NCBI GenBank assembly: GCA_964017155.1 | Contig: OZ024862.1 | Location: 27,146,933-27,210,932, forward strand | From: Oasisia sp. SBJ-2009 | Taxonomy: Eukaryota > Annelida > Polychaeta > Sabellida > Siboglinidae | Direction of reading: 5' to 3' | DNA: 64,000 bases | Shown here: positions 1 through 24,310 of the stretch, piece after piece | Position numbering within the stretch: the first letter of the stretch is position 1 | Layout: each line of letters begins with the position of its first letter | Translations under genes and position numbers: made by a program | Notes under the pieces: model-generated | Told to the model about the DNA's origin: nothing | Seen by the model: only the letters and a program-made list of their open reading frames with translations | Databases searched by the model: none

Positions 1-3000
1 CATGCTATTATGGACATTAATTATTATGAATTAATCCAAAACTGTCTTAAATGAGGGATTCTACTGTAATATTAAATGATTATTACACACAAGTTGTATG
101 GGTATTATAACTGTGGGTATAAAAGTGATTTATGTATGTTGTAATGTGGATTTAAATAAAAATTGTATGTTTGGGAAAAATGCCGCAAATTCCTGTCCCT
201 GTGATGAGAGGACACCTGCAATGTAGGGACACTTTTGCTTGGCTGGACAGGTGTCCCTACAAGACAGGTTCTACTGTATTATGTTAATAAACTTCACTTT
301 TATATTAATTACATACCTCTAAGTTATTTGTTTGCCATAACACATGAGCCCCATTCGATTGTGAAATCCATTTTAATTTTAAAGACGCAGGGTATGTTCG
401 AAAATACGCGATGTTTAGACCTTAGTAACGCCACCGTACTTTCACTGTTTGCCATGTCGTGTGGTACGAATAGAACCGCCAAACTGTCTTACGTAGACGG
501 CATCCCCGCCCTTTGACCTGTATATACGGGAAATACAAATAAATATTCAACCGACTATCTCCTTATTTGGGGTTCGCCGTCAGTCTGGGACTTCCGGTCG
601 CTATGCGTGTGACACAAGGTGACCTAGATACTGCTACGTTGGTGTGGATCATGTCGCTGTCAAACGTTATAAATTTACTGCAAGGTGTGAATTAATTTTA
701 ATCGGAGAAATAAATGGAAGGCGACGATGGCGTGCATAGAAGTATTTGCTGCAGGCGACTGCTTAGCGCCGACAGCCGGAGGTCGAACGGGAAGGCGGGG
801 ATCGTTGACATTGGACCTGGTCCTGGTGGCGTTTCGCCATTTGCGGCATGGCGAAATCCTGTGACAACTTGACGTTTTACTTATTGGAATTGATATATTT
901 TGGAATAAACAAAATAACTTTTTCAATATCATTATTTTCGTTACTAATACTATTATTTAGTACAAGTTCACAAGAAGTCCACAACATATGCTCAACATAT
1001 TTTGTCTATTAGTTTTACAGATTAGGATAGCAACAATAACAAAGGAGAACGCGAAATTCAATGACAAATGTTATTTAGGTACCACTCGGCTATTACTACA
1101 AAATCCGAAGCGTTATCTTAGCTAGGGGAGGTGTGTGCCTCGTGTCTCCACCTCACGTCGCCAGTAGCGACACCATGCAAAGTTATGGAGAACTTGCAAT
1201 TCGTAAACAAGATGGTGACTAGTTTCGACTGATAACGCGAGTCCACGCTGTCACAGTCATGTTTAATTGTTGCGTAATGAGAGACAACTGGTGGAAACTA
1301 TATAAAACAATGGTGAATAATTCCATTGTAACTTGTTGAAACCAGTGGCCCGTCGGGCCAGTAAAATATAAAAACTGGTGGCCCGACACCCTCAAAACAC
1401 GCGTCGGGCCATCGGGCCAGCGCTATTGTCGACCCCTGTAACCACTACACTATATGCGCTTATCTAGACCAAAATAGGCCTAATCAATGTACTGAATAAC
1501 TTCTGTCTTGTATTGTAATGGGTTTATGATAATGCATTCTTTTTTGCTTAATTTAAAGGGCTGAGCCCTTGCGTGCGTAGTAAGCCCTATCATATGATGT
1601 GTGAGATAACGCCTAGAAAATGTATTGATTGATGACATTAGACGATTAGTGTAGACTCAATACACAAACTCGAATATAGAATGACTGCTGTAGTCTATAG
1701 ATCAGCAAGTGGACGATCATCGATGGCTTCACCATTTTTTTTTCGGAGGCCTGTCGGGTATAATGGCCTTACGACAAAGTTTATATTAATAGATACATTC
1801 GAAAATAGTCCATGTTCGCTTGATTTGCGTTAACAAACTTGAATCGGAGTTAGACTACAACTGCGTGGGCCGTCCGTGGGCGGCATAGCCAACCCTGTCC
1901 CAGTAACTAACTTGTTGTCGTAACTGCGCGTTAGGCCGTTACAATATTTCGCCGTCGTTATTGCATGTTTAAATTGCGCGTATGAGCATGCCAAAGTTGA
2001 CTTTACTTCAGCTCATTGTCCAACGGGGGAAAGGTAGCATGGATTAGATGCATTTATGATAAAAGCATACTTACAATTAAAAGTAAACACCCAATCCACT
2101 CCATCGGACCATTGGCATCGGCGTCTAACTCTTCGCTTGTCAAACTGGTAAGGGCCGGAAGTGACGCTAGTTGACACTTCTGGGGGTCAGCCCACTGGGG
2201 ACATACCACCAAATGGATTCCTACGCAATTGATCCTGATTGTAGTCCTGCTTAAAATAACTACATTGTGCAGTTTTTATAAATTTCTGGAAGCAATTGAT
2301 GTAGGACTGGTTGAATGTAAATTACATTTTTGTGCAGCATGGCATCAGAGCTGTGAAATAATTACATTTGTCAGACCGTACGTATCAGGCTTGTGTGCAT
2401 GCAGGTGTAGTTCGGCATAGAAGTGTCAACATGGGCAATCACCGGCTGATTGGAGCAGAAATGGAGGGGTGTCAGGTTAGAGAGTGGATTGTAGAAGAAA
2501 GAGATTTGTCATTTTCACAAGTTTCATATATGACATGTGTGAATGGAGGCTAATTAATGTCTACAATTTTGAATTCAGGATGTGGAAGACACGTTCAATG
2601 GCCGCCTATGGGAAATTAATGGTGGTGTTTACCCCAATATGTCGTTTTCTACCTTGTCATTGGCGACACTATTCGTACATTTAATTCACACTGAACACAG
2701 CCATGCATTAAGGGTGATTTTGCGTGTAGTGCTAGCAACATGTTTGTGCACAGGAAAAATTGAATGAAAGCAATAGAAAACATGAACTAGCGTTGGAACG
2801 AGATCTATAATATTTGCAGGGTTGAGCCGGAGCTTCAGCACCACTACACCTCCATGTGGCTGTGTTGTCTCGGATCATGAAACTTTGAGAAAATCGCGTG
2901 GTGCCGTTCATAAAAAGGCCTAACTAATTTGTACCACATTGCCTAAAAATTCACATAATGTGTATCTATATATTCTAGACCAAAATGTAGAGTCTGAAAT

Positions 3001-3141
3001 ATAAGTATACTATTGCATATTGGCCTGCTGATAATAATAAAACTTTATTTTAACACCATCAAATCCGGGACATCTGTCCCATTCACGGATGTGTACATAC
3101 ATGTAAATAACTAGATATTGTGATAATAAATCTGCATATAT

Positions 3142-3175
<34 letters not shown>

Positions 3176-5383
3176 ATATACTGATTAAATAATGATAGTA
3201 ATAAAATATAATGTAAAACACACCATAACAATTTAAATGTATAACATTAATAATTGTATGGAAGTTACTTAGCTAGAAGCCATGGCATCTTCCTTTGTCC
3301 TGATCAATTGCTGTGTGTGTATATATATATATTATATATATATATTTATGTAATTTTTTTTCCTGCAGATAATCAATGTGTGCTGATAGAGAATTGGCTG
3401 AGATTTCACCAAGTTGGTTGATCAAAGCCACAGCCATCTAACTAAGATTACATGTTTTTTGTCCATGTCCCTCATTTTACTACTATGTAAAGTTTAATGT
3501 CTGTTATGTTCATATTTAATGACATTTCAGAAGAAGAAAAAAACACAAATACTATTATGTGTAAGACATTTCAGGAAGCAACAAGTGTAGCAAACATAAC
3601 GTGCAACCAGATGACTTTCTAAACTTGTGTTAAAGTTCTCTCAAATGTCATAATAAAACAGTTTAAGAATGATCTTAAAGCAGTAAGCTGTACAATAATA
3701 TGGAGAACAATATCAACAACAGCTTAGCTTCAAAACAAACATTTTTATTGTATCCATAACAAGTCAGATGAACTGGTGATCAACTTCACAGCGTACTAAA
3801 GACAAAGTTGATTTAATTAAACTGTGTATTTTTTGACAGCATTGGCCTTGTTTAATAGTTTATCAACATATTTCATCAAAACTAAACCATTATTTTGTGC
3901 ACACGTGCACAAGAATGTGTCACTGTACTCCAGATTTGTTTCCCAATAAAAAAGAGACAAACAGATCATTTGAATTCAGGAAAATATGACAAAATGTATT
4001 TCACGCAAAATTGTAGTCAGTGGAGTATACAACTTGTATAACAGTTTGTATTACATTTTATTCTCAGTAGAAACAAGGTGTACACTCATCACCACGGTGG
4101 GTGGGAGCTTGAGCAAAACTATTAAAAACTATATAAATACCTCAACAATTGCATACTCATTTCCATGACAAACCCAATATAAAACAACGATACAATTCAT
4201 TTCATTTGTTCTCCACTATTGTGGGGCATCTCTTCATTTGGTAATAAAAATAAAGTAATAAAACTATATCATTTGATTAAAGTAACACGTCACTTAGCAT
4301 TACACAGTGCCAGTCCATGTTTGCTGAATCGGCTTTAAGCCTAGCGATAATTTGTTGACAGATCTTTTTAAGAACTTCCTTTTGAAAATTAAGATTTTCA
4401 AGATCCTTTTAAAACCTTAACAATTTGAGATCCAATTTACCCTTTCTTAAAGCATATCCTTTCAGGTTATATTTACACAATTATAAATATACACGAATAT
4501 ACACAAAGCATTTTTGTAGACAGTATGCATAAAACACTGTTTTAGTGACATTTTAAGTCCATAATATGAACGAAAACATTTGTCAACATTTTGGTAAACA
4601 TGATGGTACGTGATAACATCAACAACATGTATATATGACCAAAACTATTATATAAATGGTCTGTCACAAGTCAAGCTACTACCCATCACTAACTATCTGT
4701 GCTTGTTCAATTTGCATGAAGTATTCCCAAAGATCATAATTGCTGAAAATGCAGTTTTTTTTGCATAAATACAAACATGAACATTCAATAGTGGTACACT
4801 GTATAATATACAGCTGTACATATATTTACAAGGTTACATTTTTGCCCAATCCTTCTAAGAGCAAATTGCCCATGTGTAACTTAAAAATAATTTTAATTCA
4901 CTGCAACACTGCAAATATTTGTTTGAATAACGATAAGCGTGCCACATTAAAGATCTAGTTTACCATTTTCTATGCAAACCCACAACATTCACTATGTATA
5001 ATTACATTATGTAGCTGTACCTCTTCAAGGGTATGACAACATGCTTTTGCATGTCACAAATAGCTGCAAAATCATAATTCTGCCTTCAACAAACTGTTTA
5101 GTTTGCTATTATACTAGCACCAATAATTGTGCAAATCTACAACAAATGCATGTGCAAACAAATCACTATAGTTCTCCATCATTAAAACACGAGCGCATGC
5201 ATTTCCATAACACTCTTATTTTATGAGGTGGTCTTTGGCTTCGTCATCAAACCCCAACCTGGAAGACTTAACCCCTAAACAGTTACTGTGGAGGGCACAA
5301 CCCACAACCTGTTAGACAGAGTTTTGTCTGAAGTCTATCCTTTGACCCGTTCTGTGTAGTTAGACAGGCCAGAAGTCAACTGC
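1..5383. other. Intergenic, no gene recognised
   Basis: No supported exon is seen. Near the left edge the phrase ttctactgta occurs twice in the same orientation (about 59-68 and 270-279) within text about dropping or gaining 'gtccct' and 'gacaggt'. This resembles decayed ends of a pogo/Tigger-like DNA element, but no transposase is visible. At 1341-1425 there is a cluster of short GGCCCG/CGGGCC palindromes. (TA)n tracts lie at about 3137-3180 and 3322-3346. Short open frames here have no recognisable motif. The part nearest 6345 may include the 3' UTR of the minus-strand TNF receptor gene; AATAAA signals in that orientation occur near 4053 and 3742. Confidence 0.5.
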
Positions 5384-5890
5384 CACTCCCAGAGCTCTAT
5401 CGGTGACAAACACGCCACCACCAGAGCTCTCCCAGTGACAAACACGCCACCACCAGAGCTCTCCCGGTGACAAACACGCCACCATCAGAGCTCTCCCGGT
5501 GACAAACACGCCACCATCAGAGCTCTCCCGGTGACAAACACGCCACCATCAGAGCTTTCCCAGTGACAAACACGCCACCACCAGAGCTCTCCCGGTGACA
5601 AACACGCCACCATCAGAGCTCTCCCGGTGACAAACACGCCACCACCAGAGCTCTCCTGGTGACAAACATGCCACCACCAGAGCTCTCCCAGTGACAAACA
5701 CGCCACCACCAGAGCTCTCCCAGTGACAAACACGCCACCATCAGAGCTCTCCCAGTGACAAACACGCCACCACCAGAGCTCTCCCAGTGACAAACACGCC
5801 ACCACCAGAGCTCTCCCGGTGACAAACACGCCACCACCAGAGCTCTCCCGGTGACAAACACACCACCACCAGAGCTCTCCCGGTCACTAA
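5384..5890. repeat. 32-bp minisatellite, about 16 copies
   Basis: The unit is roughly ggtgacaaacacgccaccac followed by cagagctctccc, repeated with a 32-bp period and point differences (ggt/agt, cca/tca). Because 32 is not a multiple of 3, open frames across it cycle through a three-unit peptide repeat and do not represent a protein. Each unit contains GAGCTC and a CCACCA tract. Confidence 0.93.
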
Positions 5891-6344
5891 CACACTTCAC
5901 TGGACATGGTATCCACAGGGATGAAAACATGGCACATATTTACTAGACCACAGTGACATCCTAGGTACACTACCAAAGTGCATTACATTTCATGGAAAAA
6001 CAATATTAAATAATTGTAGAGTATATTACATATATTTGTTTTCCTAGTATACAATCTATTGTGTCCCACCTGTGCAACCAAACAGGCAGGTCATGACAAT
6101 ATACCAGTTTAAAACTGGTGTTATACTTTACAGCAAAACTCAATAGGACTTTCATGAATCTTAGCTGAAAACCACACTGAGGTGTTCACAACTAATCTGG
6201 TACAATGAGAGTAACTGACGTGTTCTGTTTAAAACAGTTATTACCTATATGACCACAGTTTATATGAAGTGCTGCCAACATACATAACCTGTAATCTATC
6301 TTTGGTGGTAATGTGTCATCAAAGCAATACGCAGTCAATCTTTA

Positions 6345-16314
<9,970 letters not shown>

Positions 16315-16349
16315 CTGGACACAAGAACAGACACTTCCACCATCAGTCA

Positions 16350-18470
16350 CGAGACACAAGCAAAACACAGGCTGTGATGTCAGTTGGTTATGAAAGACAC
16401 GTAAACATTTTGGATCACTAAAACAACTGCCGTAGAAGTAAAATCAAAAGAAGCCACTGAAAATATCAGTTATATCCTCAGAATGAAATTCTCCCCTCAA
16501 CAGAGACATAAGACAGGAGCTCACCCCCATCCATTTGGTGTTAGTGTCACATGACACTGATCATGTGATACTGCCATACCACAGAACAACATTTGACAAA
16601 AGATGTGCGACACTGTTGAAATAATAATAAAATCATAAATACTTTCTTGAGAAGCATTATGAAGAACTATGGTTCTTCAAAAACAATCTAGACAATATAA
16701 AAGTGTAATCACAACTAGCTGACAACCGACGGTCAAAGGATGCGAATAAACACAGAAAGATGCAGATAGAAATTTAATTCCATTTCCTATATTAACAGTA
16801 TAATCTGTATACATGTACCACTATTTCTACAACTAATTGCTGTCTGGCCTTTTGTCCAACCAATCAAACAGCTGCAGGCACCTACTTGGGGCAATAAAAT
16901 ATCTTACACAAGGGGTAACTCACTAAATGTATACTCTCTCTTGAATTGACAGGGATCTTTATATAATAATAATATTGTAAAATTAACTAACTTAAAAACT
17001 AAACCACTCCTGCAGTAAACATGGACATAACTGGTTGTTTGATGTGTAACTACTGCAGAGTGAAGACAGACTCATTGACTCGTAGTTCTCACATGTCTTG
17101 TTCCTTTAAAGCATTTGTAATATCAATAAGAGTAGAGAATAATCAACAGAACAAAGTTATGTGATGTTGTTTACTACATTCAATCCCAAGTCAGTGACTC
17201 ATTATTTATAACCATTCTTTATAACCACACGTCCACAACAATATCATATATCATAAGATCACGTCATTAGGGTCAAAGGTCTGCCACAGTCAGACTGAGT
17301 CAACCGCCCGGTCAAGTGATTACTCACTGGTTACCGCCTAGTCCACAGTGTCTTATCTCTGGTCAAACTGACCAGACAGCAACTAAACTACATGTTTGAT
17401 TATTGATAACCTCTTCAACATCTGGTACCATGAAACAACAACAAGAACAGGTGTACATTTCAACAGAACGACCGACTGGAGACACAAGCAAAAAACACAC
17501 TGTGAATGTGATGTCAGTTGGTGATGAAAGCCGTAGACTATTGGATCATTAAAACAGAAGTAAAGTAAAGAAGTAAAATCAAAAGAAGCCACTGAAAATG
17601 TCAGTTATATCCACAGAATGAAATTCTCCCCTCAACAGAGACATAAGACAGGAGCTCACCCTATCCTTTTGATGTTAGTGTCACATGACACTGATCATGT
17701 GATACTGCCATACCACAGAACAACATTTGACAAAAGATGTGCGACACTGTTGAAATAATAATAATAAAATGTAAATCATTTCTTGAGAAGCATTATGAAG
17801 AAATATGGTTCTTCAAAAATAATCTAAGTATAATTACAACTAGCTGACAACCCCCGTGACACCGACAGTCAAAGGATGCAAATAAATACAGAAAGAGGCA
17901 GATAGAAATTCACTTCCATTTCCAATATTAACAGTATAATCTGTATACCACCATTTCTACAACTGACAGGGATCTTTATATAATAATAGTGTAAAATTCA
18001 CTTAAAAACTAAACCACTCCTGCAGTAAACATGGGTCTACAGTTGTTTGATGTGTAACTACTGGAGTGGAGAGTGAAGACTGACTCACTGACTCCTAGTC
18101 CTGACATGTCTTGTTCCTTATATAAGAGTAATGAATAATCAACGGAACAAAGTCGTATGATGTTGTTCACTACATTTAATGCCAAGTCAGTGACTCATTA
18201 TTTATAACCATTCTGATGTCCACAACAATACCATATATTATATATCAAGTCATTGGGGTCAAAGGTCTGCCACAGTCAGACTGAGTCAACCGCCCGGTCA
18301 AGTGATTACTCATTGGTTACCGCCTAGTCCACAGTGTCTTATCTCTGGTCAAACTGACCAGACAGCAACTAAACTACATGTTTGATTATTGATAACCTCT
18401 TCAACATCTGGTACCATGAAATAACAACAAGAACAGGTGTACATTTCAACCGAACGACCGACTGACTGGA
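16350..18470. repeat. Tandem segmental duplication, two units of about 1.1 and 1.0 kb
   Basis: Unit 1 (about 16350-17477) and unit 2 (about 17478-18470) share the same order throughout. Both begin gacacaagcaaaa..cac and gatgtcagttgg. Both contain ctcccctcaacagagacata, then gatcatgtgatactgccata, then agtcaaccgcccggtcaagt, and both end ttcaac.gaacgaccgactg. They differ by many substitutions and small indels, so the duplication is not recent. Unit 1 begins 36 bp upstream of the first recognised TNF receptor exon. Confidence 0.9.
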
Positions 18471-20864
18471 TTTTTTGCCATCAACAAAAACGGTCCTGCA
18501 GGTTTATTTTTTTAAATGGAATTGTAAAGTCTACATACTTTGGCGTGTTTACAATTACACGTTATGCGATACTGACCGACATAAGTGGGCATTTCAGCAA
18601 CATTTCCGAGACACAACTGGTCCTGACTGCAAGGTCCTGAGCCCTCAACTCTGTTTCTCTACATACTCGTCTAGTGCCATGTGCTTGTACAATGTACAGT
18701 GAAGGAACAACTGTACACTACGCCTTCTGTTTTTATGTACGTCTCAATGAATAAGCACAATTAAGCACAGTCATGCTGGCATGGGTTCTGGCACGAATGG
18801 TCCGGATGGCTTACCATGCATGACTGCCACCCCCCCCCCCCCTCCACCACCCCATCCCAGACAGGGTGAATACAAGGAACCTCACAAGAGCAGGGGTATC
18901 AGTATCACACCTGGGCATTCGGCAGCACACCTGAGAACATCTTTTGTTGGAATCTGACAACACCTAGCGACATATTACCAACACGAGCAAACATTATCTG
19001 ATTGACTGCGAGTACGGCAGCCAGACAGTGCCTGTTCCTGTACAGTCACAGACTCAGTCTATTTAGTGCCACTGCCCAACTATACTTCTTTTTCACATAT
19101 TATCTCTAGCGACTCCCTTTGTGGTGGAGAGAGGCCAACTAATTGTTGTGCTGCCATATCACAGCACAGCTCAGGTCTGTATCCTTAAACCCCAAAGCTC
19201 CCTACTCGCAGTTCTTCCCTCCATTTTTTCCTTATTTATAAATCCAAGCTTAATGGTGGTCTGCCTTTGTTCGCGTGGCTTTACAGTTTACAAGTTCACA
19301 GAATATGTATACATATAGTATAAACAGTTTTAACAACAATATATATATTACTAGAGTGATCACATGGAGGGTCCTAAAATGACAACCAAAATAGTTTTAA
19401 AGTGTTGTAATTGTATCCTGTTGACTGACCACTTTGAGTATATAAGCCAGTTGGCTGATTCATCAAACACCAAAAAGTTTCTAGAATAACTTGTCCTGTA
19501 TGCCTGTATAGTACTACTACTATACACTTTTGTATTTGAGAGTATTCTACTTATATTTATATAAAAAATTACTACACAGAAAAAATTTGAAAAAATTTGA
19601 AAAAATTGTATACAAGGCTTACAAGCAACACATTTTAAAACCCCACAGACACTTAATATAAAGTACCAATATGTTTCATACAATCGTGTATGAGCAGTGA
19701 AAAATATAGTCAACTTAAGCCTGGTTAATAACTAGAGATATTGTTGAACACCTTTATTTGTTATCAACTGTTTTTATTAATAATACATAAAATGTGTGTA
19801 CATATTTGTGAATTTACACAAAAAACAGCTCTGGAAGCTTGTAAGTAACACAACATTTCAGAAGTTTTCTGAGAAATTCAATTTACATAATTTTGTACAG
19901 CTGTTTAATATAAAAAGCTAGGAATTTGTCAGTTGACCAACAATCCGGACACAGGCTGGGCCTGGAAATACTTCATGTACACCTAATAACTTCTATGACT
20001 CAGTGCTCACTTTGACCACAGTCATATGATGTTACATTCTTGTTATGAATACAGCAATACCCGGTACAGTGTATTCATTTTGCAATGACTTGCTCACAAG
20101 TGTCTCTTCAGTAATTTTCCTCTCCAGGTAAGAATATGCTAAGGTGCTTGCATGGTCCCACTTCCAGCCACATAGGCTTCATGAATTATTTAACATGCAG
20201 ACACTTGTGCAGTGCACAGTGTAAACACAAGACTATTTAGTTACCACTGCTTAGTTTATTGCTTACTTCATTGTGTCAACAATCCATTCATGCTATAGTA
20301 GTTGTCTACTAGTTGACATATGCAAGTTTATTCATCTCTTATAAACTGCAACACATTAGTAATTACTTTAGTTACTTATCTGTTTTTACTGGGGCATGTT
20401 TGACCAAAACACATACTCATGTTAGAAACTTCCAAAAATATCTTTTGATTGTTGGTGCTTTAGTACGTGTACTAAGATGTTTGTCATTTTGTACTATATA
20501 TCAGACATAAAGACATAGAACTATGATGGTAAGATGGTAGTAGAACAACAAATAGTTAATGAACTGTTATTTCATCAAGGAATACACTATAATGACTATA
20601 TCAGTGACTATTATATTAATACATCAACTCAAGTTATCAAATAAAACTAAACATATTCACATTGCGAGTTAAAAGGCCACACTTGTTCTATATACACTAT
20701 AAGTAGTGTCAATGAGAGACACTGGCTGAACACTTTCCTCTGAATACTGGGAAGCAACTACTGCCATTTGGAGCAAAACCCAGCCAGTCAGGAATAGAGA
20801 CCACCACTCAGTGAGTCCATGGCATGTTACACATCTTTCTCCTTCTCCCAGATACTGGACGGGT
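18471..20864. other. Non-coding stretch, nothing recognised
   Basis: AT-rich sequence with a C run near 18830-18842 and short A/T tracts. No supported exon was found. The missing start exon of the TNF receptor could be here, but no ATG followed by a hydrophobic stretch and a phase-0 donor was convincing. Confidence 0.4.
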
Positions 20865-21405
20865 TTTTGCAGAGCGTTTAAAGTCCAACGAGAATTTGTG
20901 AGTCCACAATAGGTTACACATTTACCCCCTGTGTGGGATCTTTTACTTCCCCTGACATTAGGGCTTTATGCAGGATAAAATTATTGCCAGTCACACATGT
21001 TTTGGTGGACACATGGATATTATATGTGCCTGATTACCTGAAATGGGCTACAAACACACATATGACACCATTTACACTCACTTTCAAGGCATAACTAACA
21101 ATATCTATGGTTTTGGAAGACCTTTTTGTGCTCCTTCATTTTTTTACCCGTCCACCCATATTTCTGCCCGTCCATATTCGTTTTTACCCGTCCTAATGAC
21201 GGGTGCCGAAGTCTCTACATAAAGCTATGCCTGGCATAGACACCAGATAGAAGGGACCACCGGCTTTTAGTGTCTCTTCCGAAAGACACAGGCAAATGTG
21301 GGGTGAACGGAATTGCCTAAGTTTCGAAACGGCGGTAGGTGGGATTGAACCACCGTCCCCTCGACTGACAGTCCGGTGCTCTACCGCGTGACCACCGCTC
21401 CCCCA
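20865..21405 (-). mobile_element. SINE family A, minus orientation, interrupted
   Basis: The reverse complement starts with a tRNA-like head: an A-box region (gcggtggtcacgcggtagag) and B box ggttcaatcc. It continues ctgtgtctttcggaagagac, aaaagccggtggtccc, ggtgtctatgcc, then after foreign text (about 20960-21185) resumes agtaaaagatcccacacag ... gtgtaacctattgtgg. The interrupted order matches the continuous copy at 24040-24310. Confidence 0.8.
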
Positions 21406-21484
21406 TTTATCAATATGTGTGATCTTGTACTTTTCGTGGAACAGAAAACAACTGAAGTGTGACGACTGGTGGGAATTGAGGGTA

Positions 21485-22160
21485 TAGCAACTGAGAGAAG
21501 AGAGGAAGAGAACTCACTACCTGTAAACAGGAAGAGAACTCACTATCTGAAGACAGGAAGAGAACTCACTACCTGAAGACAGGAAGAGAACTCACTACCT
21601 GTAGACAGGAAGAGAACTCACTACCTGAAGACAGGAAGAGAACTCACTACCTGAAGACAGGAAGAGAACTCACTACCTGAAGACAGGAAGAGAACTCACT
21701 ACCTGAAGACAGGAAGAGAACTCACTACCTGAAGACAGGAAGAGAACTCACTACCTGAAGACAGGAAGAGAACTCACTACCTGAAGACAGGAAGAGAACT
21801 CACTACCTGAAGACAGGAAGAGAACTCACTACCTGAAGACAGGAAGAGAACTCACTACCTGAAGACAGGAAGAGAACTCACTACCTGAAGACAGGAAGAG
21901 AACTCACTACCTGAAGACAGGAAGAGAAGTCACTACCTGAAGACAGGAAGAGAAGTCACTACCTGAAGACAGGAAGAGAACTCACTACCTGAAGACAGGA
22001 AGAGAACTCACTACCTGAAGACAGGAAGAGAACTCACTACCTGAAGACAGGAAGAGAAGTCACTACCTGAAGACAGGAAGAGAACTCACTACCTGAAGAC
22101 AGGAAGAGAACTCACTACCTGAAGACAGGAAGAGAACTCACTACCTGAAGACAGGAAGTG
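21485..22160. repeat. 26-bp minisatellite, about 25 copies
   Basis: The unit gaagacaggaagagaactca plus ctacct is highly homogeneous. A few units read agaagtcac or ctgtagac. No gene context. Confidence 0.95.
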
Positions 22161-22597
22161 TACTATCTAAGAACAGCAGCAGACTTTGGAAGTGGAAAAG
22201 AGGGGATCAGTAAAAAGATGGAAAGACAGTGTGAAAAAGGACATGGAGTTGACGGGGCTGAAATAATATGTGCATGACTGGAAAAAGTGGTGACAACTGG
22301 AAAAAGTAGTGACGACTAATACACTCCTGGCCGATGCCATGACAGATAATAGGAGCAGAAAAAGCAGAAATAGAGAACTGAGAGAAGGGATCCATGACCG
22401 TCGCTGTCTCTTACAAAAACCAACAGCAACCCGAGGTGTACAAAATAGCCCAAGTTACAAAATGTAGAGAGATGGAATCAATCCTTCATCCTCTCTATTG
22501 TTGTTCTACAATGCGACCATCATTCCCCACTCCTACCAGTAAGAGTGTCTGCCAGTATTAACCGAATCCATGACAATTTGATAAAGGACACTTTGCC
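22161..22597. other. Non-coding stretch, nothing recognised
   Basis: No motif, repeat or exon that I can support. Confidence 0.4.
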
Positions 22598-23014
22598 AGT
22601 GAAGGCATGGACGTTTTGGTAACTGCACATTTTGGTAATACACTGTGGGATGTTTTGCTAGTTGGACGTTTTGGTAAAACTGTAAAAAATAATCAGACTT
22701 GTTCAGTTATTTTTAAAGTATCTAGTAAGATTAATTATATGCGACTTTGATGCAGTTAAACTATTTATAAGTCAGACGGGTCATTTTTGCACCTGGCAAC
22801 TGGCTAGCTATCAGCAGTCAGGGTCTCAGGGATGGTGTTAGTAAGCTGGTTTCACCGACATTGGCCTGTTATCAAAATGTGCGATAATATAAAATAACCT
22901 ACCCCTGGTATATCCAAAATGTCATGTTATCATAACGTCTGTTGCCTATATGTCCATTCCCAAAGTGCCTTTTTTCCAAATGCCTGGCTACTGTATTGAT
23001 CAGGTGCCTTCACT
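22598..23014. mobile_element. Putative non-autonomous DNA transposon with short TIRs
   Basis: AGTGAAGGCA (22598-22607) and its inverse TGCCTTCACT (23005-23014) bound about 417 bp. Near the left end acgttttggtaa / acattttggtaa is repeated, and near the right end tccaaaatgtc and cataacgtc are partly inverse to it. There is no transposase and no clear target duplication. The ends resemble hAT-type CAGTG termini. Confidence 0.45.
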
Positions 23015-24039
23015 AGGGCTCCCTTGAGAAGAACAGATAACTCCCTGCCGTCCCTAGGTGTACAGACTGGCATCAACAATAATCACTGTCTTGTCCCAAT
23101 GCTCCACAACCGTATGAGATACTAATACCATCCTATTATAGGTACATTACATTACCACAGCTCAAATTCAGTTATTCCACATACCCGGGCTTGCAGGGGT
23201 ACAACAACTGACCCACTATAAGTTTTAAATTGTCTAAGAATTGTAAATTGCCAACAACAACAGAAATTGGTCATTTTATCAAACCACACAGTGTTCATTG
23301 GAAGTGAAATGTTCAATATAAAGCTGTAGCCCTTAAAAATTCACTCCATGAACGGCAAGTTTCTACATTTGAAGTTCACTAGAACATTTTGTTACAGAGA
23401 CGATGTTCAAACCAAAACTGTGGCATTTTTATATATAAAAAATGCAGACTATAGACCACATAAAAACCATCTCTTAAGATTTAGAGTTTCTTTGTAAATT
23501 AACTTAATCCTCAGCCTGACGGGCAATACAATATAATAAGGATTAGAAAAAGAATATTTCTCAATGAAAGACAATCACACTCACACTTTTACATTTGGCA
23601 CTACTGTATATCCACACCACATTCTAAATCCTGGCTAGCAGAGTGCTGATTAACCTGGCTACATGTAGACATTATAGATTATTTTATGTGTGCATTGTTT
23701 GCATTCATTAACATGGTCACTAGACTGCAAAGGTAAACTGGATAAACTGTATTCGTGAAAATGTTCACCAAATTGGAAGAATACCATATATCAGTGCAAG
23801 ATTCTTTATTTCACAACCACAATTTCATTACTAGATTTTGCAGTTCCATCTATAGCAGATCATGATCATGATCATCTCATACTGTCACCTTAGCTAGGAG
23901 ATGACTGAGACTTAAAAAAAAAAAATTAGATTCTGCTGTTGCATATTTTTTTACATTGAGAGAAAACAATTCACAAACAAGAAGGCACCACCTAAATATA
24001 TTTAAAGAAACTGAAGCATTGATGTATCCATGGAAAACA
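23015..24039. other. Non-coding stretch, nothing recognised
   Basis: AT-rich with an A run near 23913. No supported exon. Confidence 0.4.
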
Positions 24040-24310
24040 GGTTGACATGTGGTAGAGTGCCAGACTGTCAATCGAAGGGACTGTGGTTCAATCCGACCTA
24101 CCGCCATTTTGAAACGTAGGCAATTTCATTCACCCCACATTTGCCTGTGTCTTTCGGAAGAGACACTAAAAGCCGGTGGTCTCTTCTATCTGGTGTCTAT
24201 GACATGGAGAATAAAAGATCCCACACAGGGAGTAAATGTGTAACCTGTAGTGGTCTACTAGTGGAATCACAAATTCTTGTTTGACTTTAAATGCCCTGAG
24301 TCCAAACAGA
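24040..24310 (+). mobile_element. SINE family A, best copy
   Basis: tRNA-like head with A box (tgtggtagagtgcc) and B box (ggttcaatccg), then a body with cctgtgtctttcggaagaga, ctaaaagccggtggtctctt, ctatctggtgtctatgacat, aaaagatcccacacagggag and gtaacctgtagtggtctact. Length is about 270 bp. RNA polymerase III-type internal promoter elements are present; mobilisation in trans by a LINE is inferred. Confidence 0.82.

Noticed and set aside
16500..16560. Mini-exon ATGGGG|gtgagc in the duplicated block as the receptor start
   Set aside because: Phase would fit, but the resulting signal peptide is very short and the second duplicate unit lacks the ATG. Not convincing.
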